Shown piece after piece: positions 56,931 through 64,000 of a DNA stretch of 64,000 bases (within the stretch, counting starts at the first letter, position 1; each line of letters opens with the position of its first letter). A program made the translations under genes and the position numbers. The notes under the pieces were generated by a model that was not told the DNA's origin, searched no databases, and saw nothing but the letters and a program-made list of their open reading frames with translations. The DNA is from Ligustrum vulgare (Eukaryota > Streptophyta > Magnoliopsida > Lamiales > Oleaceae). The stretch lies in contig OY743170.1 in NCBI GenBank assembly GCA_963555705.1, positions 15,793,596 to 15,857,595 on the forward strand, in the 5' to 3' direction.

Positions 56931-59900
56931 AATTTCGTCCTCGAAATTAAACTTACTCGGTCTTATGATTTCTGAATTCTTAATCAGAATCTCTTCTTCT
57001 TTCTTTCTCTTAGTAATCTCATCGTTATAATATCTAACCCACTGGACTTTGACTAAGTGCATCTCTTTGTTTTCTTAAGAACCTGGACTTTTTCTCTTTA
57101 TACTATGTACATATGTGCCTCATAATAAGACAAAATCTTTCTGAAAAGATTTATCAGCGTAATCTTTATATAAGCTCGACTGAAACTTCCTTTTCAAAAT
57201 TGTAGATTTCAAACTTAAATCCTTTAATTCATACTTTAAATCATACATCATGTACTCGGTATCACATACTCAATTCTAGCTGATAGCTAAGGTACTAACT
57301 TAAAGCATCATACGTATCAGATATGATATTCCCATACTTAAGAAACTTCACTAATTTCCGAAATCTGAAGTTCAAAATTTTATTTCCTGTTCTCCCAAAA
57401 CTTCAATTCATGTCACACTTATGAACAATACTCTGATTACGTCTATCACCATTTAATAAGACTTCTGTGAATCATATAGGATTTCTCATCAAGTTTGCTT
57501 AACCCAAATATACAATCTCATAATTAAAAATCATACAACTGATCATTTCAGATTTTTCATTATTGTAGCCAAAATATTTACTCACTTCAAAGTACAACCG
57601 ATAATAATTAATCGAAACTGCATCACCAAATCTTTAAATAAATCCATATATTATGACTCAAAATGAAAATTCACAATCGTATGTAATATTTCATCATATC
57701 TTGTAGTACTCATGTAACCTGCCACTTATCATTGTATCATGTGACCTCAAATATTCGTATCAATATCTCTAAAATTTCAATATAATAATCATCATACCTA
57801 TCACGTGAACCTTATACGTCAATATGCTCACTTATATATTAATCTCTTAGACTAATAAATCTTGGATTCTACTATTGTCACTCTTCCTGCACACTACTCC
57901 ATAATAAGTCATCATTTTGAAGTCTTATCCCTATTTTCCACAATTCTATCCACCAGGACAATTACATAAAATTTCATTTCTTATTTTTCTAAACAAGATA
58001 CCATTAATAACAATCTCCAAAATTTCAAGATATGATCAATCATAAGCCTTTCTCTGATCAAATGCATTACTTCATCAATACTTGTACAAAATCTATGACC
58101 TGATAAAATTTTCTTTCATCAATTTCATAAAAAAAAAAATCTCTCATGATCTTCTAGTATCATAAATGAAACTTAACGTACATCACTAGATCATTAAAAT
58201 TACTAGTAAACCTGATTTTTTTTTTTTTCCATGACTGAGATTCATCATTCTTTGAATTCCATTTAGAACCAATATACAACAATAACTTATTCATGAAAGA
58301 TCAACTTATTCCATAATATCAACACATCATCACCTTAAATTCTCGACCCAAGAAAATCACATTATTCCTTATAATTATCTCTTGTATCCAAATGACCTTA
58401 TGACCATCATCATTATCTCACATAATCCCAAACATTAACTCATATGTTCCCAAGTTTCTTACTATAAAATAAATCTTTACTTCTTTAAAACATCTCACCA
58501 TAATATGATAACTGACTATTCCCAATAATCATATTACATGTAAATTCAACAAACGGTAAATGATCGTCTTAACTATCACAAAGGTCTAACATGTAAGCTC
58601 TTGACATAACCTCTAAACTTTGTATAAAGAAATATTTACTAAATACTTAAGTCATTATTTAAGAACCCGAATGACATCACGTCTCTTCACTACTCTCTAT
58701 AAACCCATGAAAATTTTCTCCAAATTTCAATAAATCTTTAACATATCAAACCATAATAATTTGTCATTTCTAAAACTACTTATCACCAATTATCACCAAA
58801 ATAATTTAAAACCATTACCTGAATATTCTCTCTATGTAGTATACCCAATAACATATCATTCACAAATCAATATAATATCATCAGCTTATTTTTAACATAT
58901 CTTCCCGATCAAATTCCAAAATAATCAACCGTATTATCTCTTATCCTCATAATTTATAATATTCTCCAATACAAGTGATCATTCCTTAATAATGATCAAT
59001 TAGTTCCCAATAATAATTAAGATTCTTCCCAATAATGCCATAATACTTGTCTTCACTCATCTTTTAACTTATAACTTATCACTTACTAAAATCTCGCTTT
59101 GTGTAAAGGAACTTGAAATTCTAACCTCAATTCCCTTAGTCGTTGCATACCATATTATGCTCTTAATTCCAAATGATAAAATTCTAGGTAGAGTCTCCCT
59201 TTGAAATTTGGACTTATCCAAATCGTAAGCATACTTCATAACTCACAATAATAAATAATTGTACATTTGATCACAATTTCATCAAACTTCAATATCATCA
59301 TAAATTTTCCAGAAAATCAATTCATAATTCCTCAACATAGAAATTTCAAATCATAGTTCCCAATATCACATCTCACTTCCTTCAATACCTTAATTGGTTC
59401 AAACGACTATTCATACTTATAAATATATACCACAAATCATATTCCCAAAATTTATTCTCAATGCCAAACTTCATAATAAATTTCTCTCAATAACTAATAA
59501 CCAAATCTTTAAATCTCTAATTCCATAATTCTTCTCATAAAATCTCAATAAAATCATATCACTTATAATCTCAACATCTCATCATAACTTCATAAAACTG
59601 ACTTTCTATTTCTCGTTTAATCTAAACGATGAATAATTCGAAAATATTATCTAGTCCTTTCTGTTGACTTCTCATACTTAGTGCCATGTCTAAAATCAAT
59701 TATGCAAAGTCCATCTAGGGTTCATCATTTCCTAAACTCAAGGACAAAAAAATTATTTTGAAAATCATTCTTAAATCATATTATTCCCATTATGCTCAAC
59801 ACTCGTTCTCTTTCTCATAAATTATTAACATAAGTATCTGAAATACTGAAATAACTTTAAACATCATAAACTTCTTTACCTCGGAGTTGGTGGAACGAAA

Positions 59901-60016
59901 TGATGGCAGTGGCAATCATCATCGATAAAAATCTTATAATGGAAAATGTTTTCTTGAAAATTTCTCTTTGAATTTTTTTTTTTTTTTTTTTTTTCAGTCT
60001 ACAGAAACGCAGACTA
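56931..60016 (-). pseudogene. LARD interior, decayed gypsy pol remnant
   Basis: Almost no long open frame survives. Next to the purine tract the minus strand still reads VKVQWVRYYNDEITKRKKEE and then FNFEDEIILR (about 57055-56930), in the position and partly in the pattern of the chromodomain-side end of Tekay/Del pol (VKVLW.., then the GAGGACGAA tail). The rest is very AT-rich and strikingly poor in G on the plus strand. I find no legible gag, RT or integrase. Movement must have used proteins from another element. Confidence 0.7.
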
Positions 60017-60028
60017 GCTCTGATACCA
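60017..60028 (-). promoter_or_regulatory. Primer binding site, LARD (tRNA-Met type)
   Basis: The complement reads TGGTATCAGAGC, separated from the LTR by AT. It fixes the orientation of the element. Confidence 0.93.
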
Positions 60029-60030
60029 AT

Positions 60031-62916
60031 TGTAGCGCCCCGAGTTCCGTATACCCGGTTCACCACGTCATTATCTAATCTAATTTTTTTTTTCGAATAA
60101 TATTTTTTTTTTTTTTTTTGCGGAAGAATAACTGAAATTCATTTATGGCAACCTTAAATAAACTGTAATGGTCGATAAAATTTAATAACATTTATGAAAC
60201 AATTTGAAATAGTAAACCGAACCATTAATATTGTAAAGAAATTTACAATATCATAATTTCTCAAATAAATGAAGTTCTCATAATTATTCGATGCTTGGAA
60301 AATACGAAAATCTTAAAGTTAAACTTTCAACCATTTATCGATTATTGCCACCATCATCCATCACTTGCCACCGTCTCCGAAATCTGCAAAATTGTTAAAC
60401 ATGGGTTGAGCATTTCATAAATGAAATACTCAGTAGACTCATCGCCAATTAATTAATCTACAATATAATTGAACACATAAATACCGGCTCTTTGAAAACA
60501 TCTTTGAAAAACATATCAACATATAATCACATAAATATACCAAGCATAATTTTCTTTTGAAAGCATAGGGATCATTTTCATCATAACATAGGATATGATC
60601 GAAATACTCATAAACATAGGGAGACACAAGAATTTTACCGAACTTAGATGGCAAGAATTCTTATGTGTAGCGCTACTAAACTCCGGTCCTCTTAGCATAA
60701 TCATAAACATATCATATGTGACCCATAAAAATCTTGTGAGATTGATTTCATAGCAATCTTGTGAGATTGATTTCATAGCAATGATCCAAACATTTTCGTA
60801 AAAACATAGGGTATACTTACTTTTCGTAAAAACATAAGATATACTTACTTGTCATAAAAACATACTTACTTTTCATAAAAACATAAGTCATACTTACTTG
60901 TCATAAAAACATACTTACTTTTCATAAAAACATAAGACATACTTACTTGTCATAAAAACATACTTACTTTTCATAAAAACATAAGACATACTTACTTGTC
61001 ATAAAAACATACTTACTTTTCGTAAAAACATAAGACATACTTACTTGTCATAAAAACATACTTACTTTTCGTAAAAACATAAGACATACTTACTTTTCAT
61101 AAAAACATACTTACTTTTCGTAAAAACATAAGACATACTTACTTGTCATAAAAACATACTTACTTTTCGTAAAAACATAAGACATACTTACTTGTCATAA
61201 AAACATACTTACTTTTCGTAAAAACATAAGACATACTTACTTGTCATAAAAACATACTTACTTTTCGTAAAAACATAAGACATACTTACTTGTCATAAAA
61301 ACATAATTTCACAAGTTATGTGACATTCACATACAATCATAATTTAAATCAATTAATAGAGGCGAGTCTACCTTAAATCCGACGAGTGCAAAGTTGAGCG
61401 GGAATGACTTCAATTTCTTTAAATTCTCCGTACGCTTCGTCTTAGCCAATAAGTCACCTTAGTCTTTTGAATTATATAGTTCAATTGATAATTTACAATT
61501 TGAGGACTGAAATTGATGTTTTGAAAGCTTAGGGACTAAAATGAATACTTTTGAAAGTTGAAGGACTAAGATGAATATCTTTGAAACTTGAGTTGAAACT
61601 TAAAACGAATATTACTATAGGGCTGAAATAATATATTTTAAAAATGAAAGGACTGTTTAAAACTCTTTTAAAACTTTAAGGGTTGGAATGCAAAACTTTA
61701 AAGCTTGAGGGACTGAATTAAATATCATTTAAAATCTTGGGACTAATATTGCAATTTCCGAAAACTTTATTAAAACATATATTTCTCTTTTCTCTACTAT
61801 CACTGAATTGAATCAGAGAGAGACGGCGAGAGAGGAGATGAAGGCTGGCGACGGAGGGTGAAGTCCAGGCTACAGCCGGTGGAACGCCGGCGAATCGTTG
61901 GCGTAAGGTGCGGCGGGTGGCTCAGCAGGATGGGGATTCAGATTTGAGGGATTATGTGCGAGTTTTGAGTGCGAAACCGTGTGCAACCGAGGCTTGATTT
62001 CGTGATTTTTCGGCGATTAATCTGTCGCAGTGGTGGTCTGAGGTGATGCAAGTACTTGGTTTGGCTTATTCTGGGTTTTGATTTTGGGATCGATTCTGAT
62101 TTTGGAAGTGGTGGTGCAGGCGGATCCTGTTTTTGTGATGGTTAAGCTTGGTGAAATCCTACGGTGGTTGCAGTGACTGCAGAGGCAAATCTTGGAGTTA
62201 ATAGTGGAATTGATGACTGGAGCTGGAGGTGGTGATTCTGGTTGGATTTTGGCATTTTGCAGCTTGCTTCGATCGAGTTGAATCGGTAGTGATTCATTGT
62301 ATATGTATATATATCCTACAGTCCAGCTCCTCTCACATTCTTTCCAATCTTCAGCATGTGATTTCATGTCTTTCTTTGTTCTCTTTTATAACTTTACAGC
62401 GTGCATTTCATGCTTTTGTATATCTAGCCATGTTCCATGTTATCATCATGTGGTGAAAGTTTGGTGATGATGAAACGTAGGTGAGACATGGGTTGGATGG
62501 TTTTGTAAAAATAAAATGGTGGAGAATATTATAATTGAAGGAATCTTTTGATAGATTAATTGAGTGGAAAGTGGTAGGAAAAACAATGGTATTGTGACTT
62601 GAAGTCTCTGCAGATTGAGATAGACATAGACATAGACATAGACGTGAGGTGATGATGAAACCGTGGGTTCATGGTACAATTTTGGTATAAAATTGAATTA
62701 CGTATTTGGACTTGAAATAATTTGAATAAGGAAAATTGAGATATTTTTACTGAATTTGGAATTTAATTTAAAATCGAACAATCTTGACTATTTCTTGACT
62801 TGGCTAGACGAACACGTCGCAGCGTTAACTTTAAAATAATGGGTGAAATAGTAGCGACACGATTTTCTAAATATTAAAATAATTATTAAATTGCGTTAAA
62901 ATTCTGGGTCGCTACA
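60031..62916 (-). repeat. LARD 5' LTR (right copy), 2886 bp
   Basis: Near-identical to 54028-56912. It carries the promoter of the element, transcribed leftward. Minisatellite at 60800-61309. Confidence 0.95.
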
Positions 62917-62921
62917 AAAAC

Positions 62922-63002
62922 CAATTTTTAAACTACACAATTCTCCAAATCAATCTCCAATTCTACACATTTTCTCTCTCCAATTTTTAACCATCCATCT
63001 AC

Positions 63003-63035
<33 letters not shown>

Positions 63036-63932
63036 ATTTTTTTCTGCCTAAGCCGTCAAACAGAGGTGAATTTTTTTTGAGAATATGTAGTTGAAAATTG
63101 TGAAATTGATGGGTTTCACAAAAAAATGTGGTTGAAAATAAGTTTGATGAGAAATTGTGTGAACACTCATTGATTAAATAGGGGCTTAGCTTTTGTTCCA
63201 TTATAAAGTTTGGTTCAAAAATGGTTTATTTTTTATTTTTAGTCAAAATGTAGTAATTTGAAATTGGACAGACAAAATTGTTAGGAAATTAAAATATTTT
63301 TTGGAAAAGGATGCAAAATATAACATATTATGATAAGGATTTTGACAAGATGTAGAAAGAAATTCCTGTTTCTTAGAAATTGTTCATTTCGCTAATTTTT
63401 TGTCCAATCCCTCCTCAAACTATAATGCCAATTGTCCTAATATTTTAGTACCCTCAAACGTTAATACTTTTAACTGCAACAAAGTTTATTTACAGTGAAA
63501 TTTGAATTTCTAATATTTTTATTATAATTACTACAATTGATATGTAAAATTATAAATACTTGGTAATACCTAAATGTATCCACGGATCAATTTTATCATA
63601 AATGCAAGTAATTTTTAGTCAAATTGAAATAAATAATTGGATAATTTACTTATTGTCACACAGTGTAGTGTAATATAGTTCATTGAGAAAATTATAGTCT
63701 TTTAGAAAACTATTAATCGTATTAAATTAGTTATATTAAATAAATCACGTCTTCAATTTTCAACACTGTCAACATACGATTAATTACTTATACCCTTAAG
63801 TGAATATAAAATAACTTTCAGCTTCTATTTCTTAACATAGTTGCTTCAAAAAATTTAAACTTATGAAATTATTACAATATGTAATCAAATTTTGGCTCAA
63901 TTCATTACCTTTACATATATAGACTTTTGCAG
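62922..63932. other. Non-coding stretch, repeat remainder then AT-rich intron-like DNA
   Basis: 62922-63075 completes the dispersed repeat split by the LARD, with an A-run at 63006-63033. The rest is AT-rich without domains and leads into a splice acceptor at 63931-63932. Confidence 0.6.
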
Positions 63933-64000
63933 ATTATTGGGATATTGGAGATCCAATATATAGTTGTGAATATTGTGGTGCTTCATTTTGGTATGAGGAA
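63933..64000 (+). CDS. Helitron helicase-like protein, N-terminal exon (open at window edge)
   Basis: After 'acttttgcag' the frame reads YWDIGDPIYSCEYCGASFWY and continues to the last base. The pattern (…GDP.Y.C..CGA.FWYEE) is a conserved zinc-binding segment in plant Helitron helicase-like proteins, lying before the Helitron-like (Rep) domain. There is no stop. The rest of the protein, including the Rep and helicase motifs, would be beyond the window, so integrity cannot be judged. Confidence 0.75.
   Translation, partial: MIGILEIQYIVVNIVVLHFGMR

Larger units (their letters stand above)
54028..62916 (-). mobile_element. LARD-like Ty3/gypsy retrotransposon, 8889 bp, recent
   Basis: The LTRs of 2885 and 2886 bp (54028-56912 and 60031-62916) read TGTAGCGCCCC..GGGTCGCTACA in the plus direction. 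The perfect duplication AAAAC is at 54023-54027 and 62917-62921. The primer site (minus strand, complement of 60017-60028) lies 2 bases inside the right LTR, and the purine tract lies inside the left LTR, so the element is transcribed leftward. I count three substitutions and one extra A in a T-run between the LTRs, placing insertion very recently. The 3.1 kb interior has no usable coding region. Confidence 0.96.
44994..64000 (+). mobile_element. Large Helitron, 5' part (candidate), extends beyond the window
   Basis: At 44994, after an A, the sequence reads TCTTATTATTATTATAAAGG, which fits the 5'-TC termini of plant Helitrons. Downstream on the same strand are an RPA70-like gene (45666-47751), a multi-exon gene remnant (50984-52380), and at the right edge an exon with DIGDPIYSCEYCGASFWYEE, characteristic of the N-terminal region of plant Helitron Rep/helicase proteins. 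The RPA plus Rep/helicase pairing is known for plant Helitrons. The Rep, helicase and 3' hairpin would lie beyond 64000. A MITE-like repeat and a LARD are inserted. The 5' boundary is inferred from one short match, and the unit could be two elements. Confidence 0.6.

Overview
This 64 kb window is AT-rich plant nuclear DNA, most likely from a eudicot angiosperm, although I cannot name the species. The evidence is GT-AG spliced gene remnants, plant-type transposon families (MULE, CACTA, hAT MITEs, Helitron, Ty1/copia, Ty3/gypsy, LINE), tRNA-Met and tRNA-Asp-like primer binding sites, and long (TA)n and (TG)n microsatellites. I see no host housekeeping gene, tRNA, rRNA or prokaryotic feature. Nearly everything I can explain is mobile DNA, much of it nested with exact target site duplications (TSDs).

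Layout. 1-2563: 3' part of a MULE with a spliced, frameshifted transposase. 4280-7031: a 2.75 kb solo LTR with TSD GATGA. 7.6-34.05 kb: one 5'-truncated LINE on the minus strand, split into three pieces by two Ty1/copia elements. Copia A (8563-26912, TSD TAAAC) carries two CACTA transposons inside its 5' LTR: 8595-14225 (TSD AAT), with a TNP2 remnant and a TNP1/DUF8039/Ulp1-protease gene, and 15190-19258 (TSD TAT), apparently non-coding. Copia B (27029-33391, TSD TGTTT) has lost its PR-integrase core. 35815-38164: a short element with LTRs and a gag remnant only (TR-GAG type, TSD TTAAG).

39.3-44.4 kb is a patchwork: a Ty3/gypsy pol tail, a SIRE/Maximus-like copia remnant whose LTR copies lie in inverted orientation, and two hAT-like MITEs, one with an exact 8-bp TSD. 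From about 44994 to the right edge I infer the 5' half of a very large Helitron. It has a TC-type 5' end, an RPA70-like gene, a multi-exon gene with duplicated exon modules, and at the right edge an exon with the CxxCGAxxW motif that opens plant Helitron helicases. It is interrupted at 54028-62916 by a young 8.9 kb LARD-like Ty3/gypsy element with 2.89 kb LTRs that look nearly identical and a decayed 3.1 kb interior.

Relative order of events. The LINE is older than copias A and B. Copia A is older than its two CACTA insertions. The SIRE-like remnant is older than its hAT MITEs. The LARD is the most recent large insertion and lies inside a small dispersed repeat that lies inside the Helitron candidate. 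No coding unit in view is clearly intact; the CACTA Ulp1-protease half comes closest.
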